Shown here: one piece after another, positions 17,864 through 25,302 of the stretch | Position numbering within the stretch: position 1 is the first letter of the stretch | How the letters are laid out: every line of letters starts with the position of its first letter | Source: UBA1672 sp050633645 | GTDB taxonomy: Bacteria; Pseudomonadota; Alphaproteobacteria; Micavibrionales; Micavibrionaceae | Length of the DNA: 64,000 bases | Direction: 5' to 3' | Assembly: GCA_050633645.1 (NCBI GenBank) | Contig: JBOEGX010000001.1 | Coordinates: 434,001 to 498,000 of the forward strand | The notes under the pieces: model-generated | The model's database searches: none | Told to the model about the DNA's origin: nothing | The model's input: only the letters and a program-made list of their open reading frames with translations | Translations under genes and position numbers: made by a program

Positions 17864-17905
17864 CAGTATTCTATTTTAATACTAATTTGAACAGATTGTT
17901 TTTAT

Positions 17906-19993
17906 ATGAGTCAACGCCCTTTTGCACTTGATCCGTTATTCCGTAGCATCACCGCCCTGCCCGGTGTGGGGCCGCGCAGTGCCAAGCTTATGAGCAAGTT
18001 GATTGGCGGGGAGAAGGTTTTAGACCTCCTCCTCCATGCGCCCGTTGATTTTATTGATCGGCGGTTTTCATGCCCCGTGGCGCATTGCCCGAATGGTAAA
18101 ATCGTCACCACGCAGGTTCGGGTTGATAAACATTTTCCGAATGCGCGTAAATCATTGCCCTATCGCGTGAAGGCGGTGGATGAGAGCGGCGCGATATCCC
18201 TTGTCTTTTTTCGGGCGAATAAGGGGTGGATTGAAAAGCTCCTCCCCCTTGGCGCGGAGGTGGTGATTAGTGGCAAGGTGGAATATTTTCAGGGGCAGCC
18301 ACAAATGGTGCATCCCGATATTGCCAAGCCCGAAGAGCGGGAGAAATTAGAGTCGGTTGAGCCAATTTACCCCTTAACGGCCGGAATAACGAATAAAATC
18401 ATTAACAAATCGATACGTAGCGCAAAAAACGATATTCCTGTTTTACCAGAGTGGTTGGATGCGGCGCATAAGGCGCGTGAGGGATGGCCTGATTGGAATG
18501 CGGCGATGCATGAACTGCATGAACCTGACGCGGAAGCGGCGCTTGATCCGATGCATAAGGTGCGGATGCGCCTTGCCTATGATGAGTTGCTTGCGAACCA
18601 GTTGGCGCTTGCGCTTGTGCGGGATCAACATCGTAAAACCAGTGGGCGCGCATTTCCAACCTCCACCGTTTTACGCCCGAAGATAGAGGCCGCGATACCG
18701 TTTGAGCTGACGGGGGCGCAGAAGCGAAGTCTTTATGAGGTTGATCATGATATGGGGCAAGTGGGTCGCATGATGCGCCTTATCCAAGGGGATGTGGGGA
18801 GTGGGAAAACCGTTGTGGCGGCCTTGGCTATGCTCAATACGGTGGAAGCAGGATCACAAGCAGCGATGATTGCACCAACGGAAATTCTGGCGCGGCAACA
18901 TGCACAGAGCCTAAAGCCTTGGTTGGAGGCGTGCGGGGTTCGGTTTGTTGTGCTGACAGGTCGTGATAAGGGCAAAAGCCGTGACACGATATTGCAGCAA
19001 ATTCATAATGGCGCGGCGCAAATTATTATCGGAACACATGCGATATTTCAGGCGGATGTTGCGTATCAAGACCTTGGGATTGCGGTGATTGATGAGCAGC
19101 ATAGATTTGGTGTGCATCAACGATTGGAGCTTTCGAATAAGGGCAAAGGCACTGATATATTGCTGATGACGGCCACCCCTATTCCGCGCACGCTTGCCCT
19201 TACAGCGTATGGGGATTTGGAGATTTCGAAATTGGATGAGAAGCCACCGGGACGTAAACCCATTCAAACGATGCTGTTTGCGAAGGAAAAGCTGGATCAG
19301 GTTATTGACGGCATTTCGCGCAAGATCAAGGATGGTGTGCGGGTGTATTGGGTTTGCCCATTGGTGGAAGAATCCGAGCTGTCCGATATGGCGGCGGCGG
19401 AGGAGCGATACGATATCCTCTCGGCGCATTTCGGGGAGCGCGTTGGATTGGTTCACGGGCGCATGAAACCCGCGGAGAAAGACGAGGTCATGAGACGCTT
19501 TGCGCATGGTGAGCTTGATATTTTGGTTGCCACCACTGTGATTGAGGTGGGCGTGAATGTGCCCGAAGCCACCATTATGGTGATTGAGCATGCGGAGCGT
19601 TTTGGCCTGTCGCAGTTGCATCAGCTCCGCGGGCGGGTTGGGCGTGGATCGGATCAGTCCTATTGTTTCTTGGTTTACTCTGCGCCGCTTGGTGAAATTG
19701 CGAAGGAGCGTTTGAGCATCATGCGTAATACGGAAGATGGCTTCGTGATTGCGGAGAAAGATTTGGAGCTTCGTGGTGGCGGCGATGTGTTGGGAACAAA
19801 GCAAAGCGGGATGACGGATTTTAAAATCGCGAATTTGGCGGCGCATGGGGAATTGCTCGCCACGGCGCGGGATGATGCGAAACTCATTGTTTCGAAAGAT
19901 GTGAGATTAGAGGGCGAGCGCGGAAAAAGCTTAAGAAACCTGCTCTATCTCTTTGAAATGGATCAAGCAATTCGATATTTTAAGGGTGGTTAG
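17906..19993 (+). CDS. recG: ATP-dependent DNA helicase RecG
   Basis: RecG remodels stalled replication forks and Holliday junctions. The 695-residue protein has the N-terminal wedge/OB domain (YRVKAVDESGAISLVFF), Walker A GDVGSGKTVVA, the DEQHRFG Walker B box, TATPIPRTL, and the C-terminal VPEATIMVIEHAERFGLSQLHQLRGRVGRG motif VI region. Length is normal for the family. It starts at the ATG 17906 after a 243-base intergenic gap holding two repeats. No other gene shares its strand before it, so it is probably transcribed alone. Confidence 0.97.
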   Translation: MSQRPFALDPLFRSITALPGVGPRSAKLMSKLIGGEKVLDLLLHAPVDFIDRRFSCPVAHCPNGKIVTTQVRVDKHFPNARKSLPYRVKAVDESGAISLVFFRANKGWIEKLLPLGAEVVISGKVEYFQGQPQMVHPDIAKPEEREKLESVEPIYPLTAGITNKIINKSIRSAKNDIPVLPEWLDAAHKAREGWPDWNAAMHELHEPDAEAALDPMHKVRMRLAYDELLANQLALALVRDQHRKTSGRAFPTSTVLRPKIEAAIPFELTGAQKRSLYEVDHDMGQVGRMMRLIQGDVGSGKTVVAALAMLNTVEAGSQAAMIAPTEILARQHAQSLKPWLEACGVRFVVLTGRDKGKSRDTILQQIHNGAAQIIIGTHAIFQADVAYQDLGIAVIDEQHRFGVHQRLELSNKGKGTDILLMTATPIPRTLALTAYGDLEISKLDEKPPGRKPIQTMLFAKEKLDQVIDGISRKIKDGVRVYWVCPLVEESELSDMAAAEERYDILSAHFGERVGLVHGRMKPAEKDEVMRRFAHGELDILVATTVIEVGVNVPEATIMVIEHAERFGLSQLHQLRGRVGRGSDQSYCFLVYSAPLGEIAKERLSIMRNTEDGFVIAEKDLELRGGGDVLGTKQSGMTDFKIANLAAHGELLATARDDAKLIVSKDVRLEGERGKSLRNLLYLFEMDQAIRYFKGG

Positions 19994-20063
19994 TTTTTTA
20001 CCCCTACGAGAGAAAATAACAATTTATACGGCAGATTTAGGTTAAAGGCGGAAGTTAATCTGT

Positions 20064-20297
20064 TTAGGCGTGACTATTTCTATATGCTTCAAATTCACGC
20101 TTAGTTATATCCTGATATTTTAGGAATAAATTATTGGCGGCTTTTTGAGTCACATCTTCATTAAACTCAAAACCGGCCCAACAAAAAGAGTCCTTTTCAA
20201 AAGTAATAGTATATAACTCTGAATTCTCGATATTTAGATGGTGTCTCTTAGGAGCATTTGGAACGTATGCATCGATATGCTCTATAATGTCTCTCAT
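20064..20297 (-). CDS. Hypothetical protein, likely C-terminal part of a frameshifted gene
   Basis: A 77-residue reading frame starting MRDIIEHIDAYVP. Its ATG overlaps the stop of the upstream frame (ATGA at 20294-20297) inside a run of seven A residues. The text runs on naturally from the upstream frame (LNDFDSETGFTKK then MRDIIEHIDAY), so it is more likely the rest of one protein than a separate gene. No known domain was recognised. Confidence 0.45.
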   Translation of the reverse strand: MRDIIEHIDAYVPNAPKRHHLNIENSELYTITFEKDSFCWAGFEFNEDVTQKAANNLFLKYQDITKREFEAYRNSHA

Positions 20298-20527
20298 TTT
20301 TTTGTAAAACCTGTTTCCGAGTCAAAATCATTTAGCGCATTTTTTATTTCAGAATTCAGTTTTTCTACTTTTAAGCATACGGATATTGATTTTCTAAACC
20401 TTCTCAAAGCTACAATATAAAAATTGACATCTGCTACGTATCCCCAAAAATCGTCAGCAAGACCAATGTCGTATTCTTTTAAACGCCGCATTTGTAAATT
20501 AAGGGCATCTATTGATGCGGTTAACAA
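20294..20527 (-). CDS. Hypothetical protein, likely middle part of a frameshifted gene
   Basis: A 77-residue frame whose only starts are TTG at 20527 or ATG at 20491, neither with a ribosome-binding site. It encodes a helical segment (MRRLKEYDIGLADDFWGYVADVNFYIVALRRFRK). The upstream frame beginning at ATG 20591 supplies a plausible N-terminus (MYKKIEPLEIKEISVLKDSK), and the downstream frame the C-terminus. See the composite entry at 20064-20591. Confidence 0.4.
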   Translation of the reverse strand: MLTASIDALNLQMRRLKEYDIGLADDFWGYVADVNFYIVALRRFRKSISVCLKVEKLNSEIKNALNDFDSETGFTKK

Positions 20528-20663
20528 AGTATTTGGAATCTTTGAGTACAGATATCTCTTTTATTTCTAATGGCTCAATTTTTTTGTACATTTACTCATA
20601 TCCCAATGTTTTTTTAGTGTCCGCTTTGGGTCGCAAGAAAACCTTATCATATTTCAGAAAAAA

Positions 20664-21314
20664 TCACTTACTTTTCCCACATTCAACATCATCGATATTC
20701 AGCTCCTTCTTAATCTTGCCCATTTCGCGGATGATGCAGTCGATTGTGAAGGTGACATCTTCCATTTCCTTCATGCTTGGCATGCCGTAGGCGCGGGCGC
20801 GGTCGTCGCCGCCGATGACGCGGGCGGGGATTCCGATGGCGGTTGCGCCATCAGGGATATCAGAAGTTACCACAGAGTTTGAGCCGACCTTCGCATGTGC
20901 GCCGATTGTAATATCGCCAAGGACTTGCGCGCCTGCGCCGATGATTGCGCCCTCCTTTAATGTTGGGTGGCGTTTTCCATTTACCGCACCAACGCGCCCC
21001 ACTCCGCCAAGGGTTACGCCATGATAGATGGTGACGTTATCTTCGATTATCGCAGTTTGGCCGATAACGACGCCTGTACCATGATCGATGAAGAAGTTTT
21101 GGCCTATGGTTGCCTCGGGGTGGATTTCAATTCCCGTTAAAAACCGTGTTATATTGGCAAAAAACCGTGCCAAAGCGCGCAATCCAAGCCCCCATATAAA
21201 GTTGTTCATGCGATGAAGGCACACCGCGTGAAAACCGTTATAGGCAAAGAGCACCTCTAAAAATGTGGGGTTAGAGGGGTCGCGTTCCTGAATTGATTTA
21301 ATAAGAGTGCACAT
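20664..21314 (-). CDS. cysE: Serine O-acetyltransferase
   Basis: CysE acetylates serine with acetyl-CoA, the first step of cysteine synthesis. The 216-residue short-type enzyme has the N-terminal helical part (IKSIQERDPSNPTFLEVLFAYNGFHAV) and the left-handed beta-helix with hexapeptide repeats. The catalytic histidine lies in FIDHGTGVVIGQTA, and GKRHPTLKEGAIIGAGAQVLG is the conserved acetyl-CoA region. ATG 21314 is used; the upstream leader is AT-rich. It follows the DUF502 gene by 18 bases and may share its transcript. Confidence 0.94.
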   Translation of the reverse strand: MCTLIKSIQERDPSNPTFLEVLFAYNGFHAVCLHRMNNFIWGLGLRALARFFANITRFLTGIEIHPEATIGQNFFIDHGTGVVIGQTAIIEDNVTIYHGVTLGGVGRVGAVNGKRHPTLKEGAIIGAGAQVLGDITIGAHAKVGSNSVVTSDIPDGATAIGIPARVIGGDDRARAYGMPSMKEMEDVTFTIDCIIREMGKIKKELNIDDVECGKSK

Positions 21315-21332
21315 ATCTTATTTTTCTTTATC

Positions 21333-22034
21333 TTATTTCTTTTTTTCGAGTTTTTCTTCAGCGGTTTTAGGCGTGATAATCCCCGCGGACACGACGAGTT
21401 TTACGCCTTCTTCTACGCTCATATCCAGATATTTGAGCTCCTTTTTCGGAACGAACAGCAAATAGCCCGATGTTGGGTTTGGCGTGGTTGGAACAAACAC
21501 ATTCACCGTTTCTTGCTTTGTCATTTCCTGCACTTCGCCTTGGGTGACGCCCGTTACAAACCCGATTGACCATACGCCTTTGCGGGGATATTCCATCATT
21601 ACGACCTCACGAAACGCGGTTGATTGCGTCGCCATTATTGTTTCGAAAATTTGTTTTATCGCGCCGTAAAGTGTGCGGATAACAGGCATTCTATCAACGA
21701 AGTATTCAGAGACACGTATAACAAGGCGACCAAGGAAATTCGTGGCGAACCAGCCGATAACGATAAAAGCCGTAACGGCGATGATCAGGCCAATTCCAGG
21801 GAAAAATGTGCGTCCGTATAATGCCTCGTACCAATCCTCTGGCAGGAGGAGGACGACCTTGCTGTCTACGAAGGTTAAGAAAATATAGGTGAGGTATATG
21901 GTTAAACTTATTGGCGCGGTCACAACAATTCCCGCCAAGAAATATCCCCGCAAGCGAGCCACAGGGCCACGAGCGCTTGATGCATCATCCATTTGGATTA
22001 CATCGTCCACAGATTTTGGAGGCTGATCATTCAT
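21333..22034 (-). CDS. DUF502 family membrane protein
   Basis: A 233-residue protein with two membrane segments: about residues 25-50 (YFLAGIVVTAPISLTIYLTYIFLTF) and 70-100 (FFPGIGLIIAVTAFIVIGWFATNFLGRLVI). The DUF502 blocks are RMPVIRTLYGAIKQIFET, VMMEYPRKGVWSIGFVTG and VPTTPNPTSGYL. Function is unknown; the gene often neighbours recG in alphaproteobacteria. The GTG at 22043 is possible, but ATG 22034 is preceded by GGTGAG at the right distance. About 330 bases separate it from divergent pnp. Confidence 0.92.
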   Translation of the reverse strand: MNDQPPKSVDDVIQMDDASSARGPVARLRGYFLAGIVVTAPISLTIYLTYIFLTFVDSKVVLLLPEDWYEALYGRTFFPGIGLIIAVTAFIVIGWFATNFLGRLVIRVSEYFVDRMPVIRTLYGAIKQIFETIMATQSTAFREVVMMEYPRKGVWSIGFVTGVTQGEVQEMTKQETVNVFVPTTPNPTSGYLLFVPKKELKYLDMSVEEGVKLVVSAGIITPKTAEEKLEKKK

Positions 22035-22218
22035 TTTTCTCACCCGAATTAAAATTCAACAACTCGCACTATGGCGTTATATTGCGTCAAAAACAACATT
22101 GAATTTATGCATCCCTTAACCCGAAGGTTTTCCAAGTAACCTTTGACATTTTGTATATATAATGCGATGTCTATATTCGTTTGGATCAATAGGTTCGAAA
22201 TGGCCTTGCGGTTGACAA

Positions 22219-22246
22219 TTAAAAGCAACGTTTGAGATGCTTTTAA
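22219..22246 (+). promoter_or_regulatory. Inverted repeat in the pnp upstream region
   Basis: TTAAAAGCA (22219-22227) and TGCTTTTAA (22238-22246) form a perfect 9-bp stem with a 10-base loop. A TTGACA hexamer sits just before it (22212-22217), but no good -10 box follows at 17 bases. The repeat is either an operator or a first leader hairpin. Confidence 0.4.
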
Positions 22247-22285
22247 CAGTCCACCGAAGACCTTCCCGATACTTTAAAAAATCCA

Positions 22286-22329
22286 AGCGTTTTTAACGCT
22301 GCGTCATGCCGTGATTATACGGTATGCGC
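22286..22329 (+). promoter_or_regulatory. pnp leader: Tandem hairpins in the pnp leader
   Basis: AGCGTT/AACGCT (22286-22300, 3-base loop) is followed at once by a longer stem, 22301-22312 with 22319-22329, of 11 pairs with one bulged T and one G-U pair. The start codon of pnp is 34 bases downstream. In E. coli the pnp leader contains an RNase III-cut stem through which PNPase represses its own translation. A similar arrangement here suggests autoregulation, but this is inferred from structure and place only. Confidence 0.5.
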
Positions 22330-22363
22330 GAGAAGGCACTTAAACAAAACATAAGGAAAATAA

Positions 22364-24505
22364 ATGTTTAACGTATATAAAAAAGAAATTGATTTTGCTG
22401 GTCAGACTTTGACACTTGAAACAGGTAAAATCGCACGCCAAGCCGATGGAGCGGTTTTGGCAACTATTGGTGACACATCTGTGTTGTGCGCCGTGACAGG
22501 TTCGAAAAGCATCAGAGATGGGCAAGATTTTTTCCCTCTTTCTGTTCATTATCAAGAAAAAACATATTCAGCCGGTAAAATCCCTGGTGGATTTTTTAAG
22601 CGTGAGGCACGTCCGAGCGAGAAAGAAACACTGACATCACGTTTGATTGACCGCCCTATTCGTCCGCTTTTCCCGAAAGGCTTTTTGAATGAGGTTCAGG
22701 TTGTTTGTACGGTTGTTTCACATGACCTTGAAAATGACCCGGACATGATTGCGATGATCGGCGCTTCTGCTGCTCTTACAATTTCAGGCATTCCGTTCAT
22801 GGGTCCGATTGGTGGCGCACGCGTTTGTTATAAAGACGGCGAATACCTAATCAACCCACCAATGCAAGATGTTGGTGACATGGATCTTGATCTGATTGTT
22901 GCCGGTACTATGGAAGGCGTTTTGATGGTTGAATCAGAGGCATCGGAGCTTTCTGAGGAGATCATGCTTGGCGCGGTTAATGCAGGTCACGAAGCGTATC
23001 AAGCTGTCATCAAGGGCATCATTGATTTGGCCGAAATGTGCGCCAAAGACATGTGGGATATACCAGAAACACCCGCAGCGATTACAAAAATGGCTGATGC
23101 ATTGAAGAAGAAATATGCAAAAGACGTTGAAAAAGCATATGCTATTACTGACAAGCTAGAGCGTCAAACGGCGGTTGGTGAGATTCGCAGCGCGGCGATT
23201 GAGGCGTTTACGGATGAAGCAAATGGTATCGATAGCGCGATTATCGGATCAAAATTCAAGTCATTAGAAGCGGATGTTGTTCGTGGATCAATTTTGAAAA
23301 CCGGCAAGCGTATTGATGAGCGTGACACAAAGACTGTGCGTCCGATTGTATCGGAAGTTGGGGTTCTTTCACGTACGCATGGTTCATGCCTATTCACACG
23401 CGGTGAGACGCAGGCATTGGTGGTTGCAACACTTGGAACTGGTCAGGATGAGCAGCTTATGGATCGTTTAGAGGGTGAATATAAGGAGCGTTTCTTGCTT
23501 CATTATAACTTCCCGCCTTATTCTGTTGGTGAGGCTGGTCGCATGGGGCCTCCGGGTCGTCGTGAGATTGGTCATGGTAAATTGGCATGGCGCGCGATTA
23601 ACCCGCTTTTGCCTTCTAGAGAAGAGTTTCCGTATACTATGCGCTCTGTTTCTGAGATCACAGAGAGTAACGGTTCATCGTCTATGGCGACTGTTTGTGG
23701 TACATCATTAGCGCTTATGGATGCGGGTGTTCCGTTGAAAGCGCCAGTTGCGGGTATTGCGATGGGTCTTATTAAAGAAGGCGAAGACTTTGCGGTTCTT
23801 TCAGACATTCTTGGTGATGAAGATCATCTTGGTGACATGGATTTCAAAGTTGCAGGTACTGAAAAAGGTATTACTGCGCTTCAGATGGATATTAAGATCA
23901 CATCCATTACAAAGGAAATCATGACCGTAGCATTGGATCAGGCGAAAGATGGCCGTATCCATATTCTTGGTGAAATGGCGAAGGCCTTGACCGAAGGACG
24001 TGGTGAGCTGAATGCTAATGCGCCGCAAATCGTTTCAATTAAAATCCCAACGGATAAAATCCGTGAGGTTATTGGAACGGGCGGTAAGATCATTCGTGAG
24101 ATCATCGAAGTGTCAGAAACTAAAATTGATATCGAAGATGACGGCACAGTGAAAATTGCAGCGGTGAATGCCGATGCGATTGAGAAAGCATTGAGCATGA
24201 TTAAAGCCATCACGGATGAGCCAGAAGTTGGCACGATCTATACTGGTAAAGTTGTTAAATGCGTTGATTTTGGCGCGTTTGTGAACTTTATGGGTGCGCG
24301 TGACGGGCTTGTTCACATCTCTGAACTTGCGGATCACCGCGTTGCCAAAACAACCGATGTTATCAATGAAGGTGACGAAGTTAAGGTTCTTTTGAGCGGC
24401 GTTGATAATCGTGGCAAGTTCAAACTTTCGATGAAAGCGGTTGATCAGGAAACTGGTGAGCTTATCGAGAAGGACGAAAACGAAGCACAGGAAGCGAACG
24501 GTTAA
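22364..24505 (+). CDS. pnp: Polyribonucleotide nucleotidyltransferase (PNPase)
   Basis: PNPase degrades RNA 3'-5' by phosphorolysis and forms part of the degradosome. The 713-residue protein has both RNase PH domains (GGFFKREARPSEKETLTSRLIDRPIRPLF in the first; NFPPYSVGEAGRMGPPGRREIGHG in the second). It also has a KH domain (IREVIGTGGKIIREIIE) and an S1 domain (GTIYTGKVVKCVDFGAFVNFMGARDGLVH). TAAGGAAAA precedes the ATG. rpsO, the usual upstream partner, is absent; a leader of stacked hairpins takes its place. A strong terminator follows at 24533-24566. Confidence 0.98.
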   Translation: MFNVYKKEIDFAGQTLTLETGKIARQADGAVLATIGDTSVLCAVTGSKSIRDGQDFFPLSVHYQEKTYSAGKIPGGFFKREARPSEKETLTSRLIDRPIRPLFPKGFLNEVQVVCTVVSHDLENDPDMIAMIGASAALTISGIPFMGPIGGARVCYKDGEYLINPPMQDVGDMDLDLIVAGTMEGVLMVESEASELSEEIMLGAVNAGHEAYQAVIKGIIDLAEMCAKDMWDIPETPAAITKMADALKKKYAKDVEKAYAITDKLERQTAVGEIRSAAIEAFTDEANGIDSAIIGSKFKSLEADVVRGSILKTGKRIDERDTKTVRPIVSEVGVLSRTHGSCLFTRGETQALVVATLGTGQDEQLMDRLEGEYKERFLLHYNFPPYSVGEAGRMGPPGRREIGHGKLAWRAINPLLPSREEFPYTMRSVSEITESNGSSSMATVCGTSLALMDAGVPLKAPVAGIAMGLIKEGEDFAVLSDILGDEDHLGDMDFKVAGTEKGITALQMDIKITSITKEIMTVALDQAKDGRIHILGEMAKALTEGRGELNANAPQIVSIKIPTDKIREVIGTGGKIIREIIEVSETKIDIEDDGTVKIAAVNADAIEKALSMIKAITDEPEVGTIYTGKVVKCVDFGAFVNFMGARDGLVHISELADHRVAKTTDVINEGDEVKVLLSGVDNRGKFKLSMKAVDQETGELIEKDENEAQEANG

Positions 24506-24514
24506 TTCCACGCT

Positions 24515-24835
24515 TCAATTATAAAAATCACGAAAGCCAGATGAGATTGCTCTTCTGGCTTTTTTTGACTTTTTTAGAGAATATCTTGAACATAAACTAT
24601 TTATATATATCGCATTAATTTGAGAGCTATTTTCTAAATAAGAAACACTAATAACATCACCTTTATAAAAGCTGCAGCTTGATATGTCTTTTTTCTTTAT
24701 ACCATTTTGGCTGCCATAATGTTTCACTCCTTTGGCGTCAGAAGAACCGTATTTAATTGACCATCCATATGTGCCATGCGAAGGAATTGGATCATAGTGA
24801 ATACCGTCAATAATCCCACTTGTTATTATTCCCAA
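24515..24835 (-). CDS. Hypothetical protein, weakly DUF3592-like
   Basis: A 106-residue protein. The part GTYGWSIKYGSSDAKGVKHYGS..., then YKGDVISVSYLENSSQINAIYI, resembles the beta-strand pattern of DUF3592-type proteins, but only weakly. The C-terminus is basic (KKSKKARR) and runs over the pnp terminator. It starts 18 bases after the small membrane protein gene upstream, so the two may be cotranscribed. The low-complexity AT-rich sequence and convergent overlap leave doubt whether it is expressed. Confidence 0.5.
   Translation of the reverse strand: MGIITSGIIDGIHYDPIPSHGTYGWSIKYGSSDAKGVKHYGSQNGIKKKDISSCSFYKGDVISVSYLENSSQINAIYINSLCSRYSLKKSKKARRAISSGFRDFYN
24533..24566 (+). terminator. Terminator of pnp
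   Basis: AAAGCCAGA (24533-24541) pairs with TCTGGCTTT (24554-24562), and the T-run reaches 24566. The 3' end of the minus-strand hypothetical gene (24515-24835) overlaps this site, so the hairpin may serve both directions. Confidence 0.9.
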
Positions 24836-24853
24836 TGAATAAGGTAAAATAAA

Positions 24854-25102
24854 TTAATTTATTCGCGTAACAGGCAAAAGAAAAAACATAACCCCAGATG
24901 CTAAAGTAATATAAGAAACGCTTGAAGCGAGATAAGACTGAGTTGATAAACATAAAACGGCCAGTAACAAATACCATGCTTTCACCCGAAGTATTTCTCT
25001 AGATAGCCGTAGCAAAACCTCTTCATTCAAATCACCCTTCGCACGTAATTCAGCAATAATTCCCTTAAGTTCCCTCGGATAAAACAACTCCGCAACAATC
25101 AT
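24854..25102 (-). CDS. Small membrane protein, unknown
   Basis: An 82-residue protein with a charged N-terminal half (ELFYPRELKGIIAELRAKGDLNEEVLLRLSREI in pieces) and two closely spaced hydrophobic stretches (AWYLLLAVLCLST and SYITLASGVMFFLLPV). A strong AGGAGG ribosome-binding site lies seven bases before the ATG at 25102, which supports real translation. No domain was recognised. It probably forms a pair with the gene at 24515-24835. Confidence 0.62.
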   Translation of the reverse strand: MIVAELFYPRELKGIIAELRAKGDLNEEVLLRLSREILRVKAWYLLLAVLCLSTQSYLASSVSYITLASGVMFFLLPVTRIN

Positions 25103-25302
25103 TAGAACCTCCTACCTTTGTACTTCATAAAATAGAGCACAATATCAATGGCAATTAAAATGATAAGTATATTTTTAAAACGCAGAGTTTTTATGTTTTC
25201 GGCTTTTTTGTTTTGTAAAACCTTGTGATTATTGTGAAATACTATTGCCTGCTTTGGTCATATTGATACTCTGGGCATTATTCAAAACAACAGACGCGCC
25301 AC

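Larger units (their letters stand above)
20064..20591 (-). pseudogene. Gene split by two compensating frameshifts (or a -1 recoding site)
   Basis: Three overlapping minus-strand frames add up to about 175 residues: MYKKIEP... from ATG 20591 to about Ile at 20514, then IDALNLQMRRL... to 20297, then MRDIIEHIDAY... to 20064. The first break needs one base skipped near 20513. The second is one base short at the A7 run 20296-20302, read as ACA AAA AAA TGA. The first and third frames are the same, so the two indels cancel. The product is unknown and looks soluble and helical. Gene decay or sequence error is most likely; at the A7 run a programmed -1 frameshift is possible. Confidence 0.5.

Noticed and set aside
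18911..19846. A long minus-strand open frame (about 311 codons) inside recG
   Set aside because: It lies wholly within recG, which has clear helicase motifs on the other strand, and its own protein text shows no domain.
20064..20527. Toxin-antitoxin pair reading of the two overlapping 77-codon frames
   Set aside because: Neither product resembles a known toxin or antitoxin, and the frames join into one protein better than they stand apart.
22143..22163. TTGACA and TATAAT upstream of pnp as a promoter
   Set aside because: The spacing between them is only 9 bases, far from 16-18.
25103..25200. Hydrophobic minus-strand mini-ORF ending in TAATG at the 82-residue gene start
   Set aside because: No ATG, GTG or TTG start precedes the hydrophobic part in frame; the TAATG overlap is likely chance.
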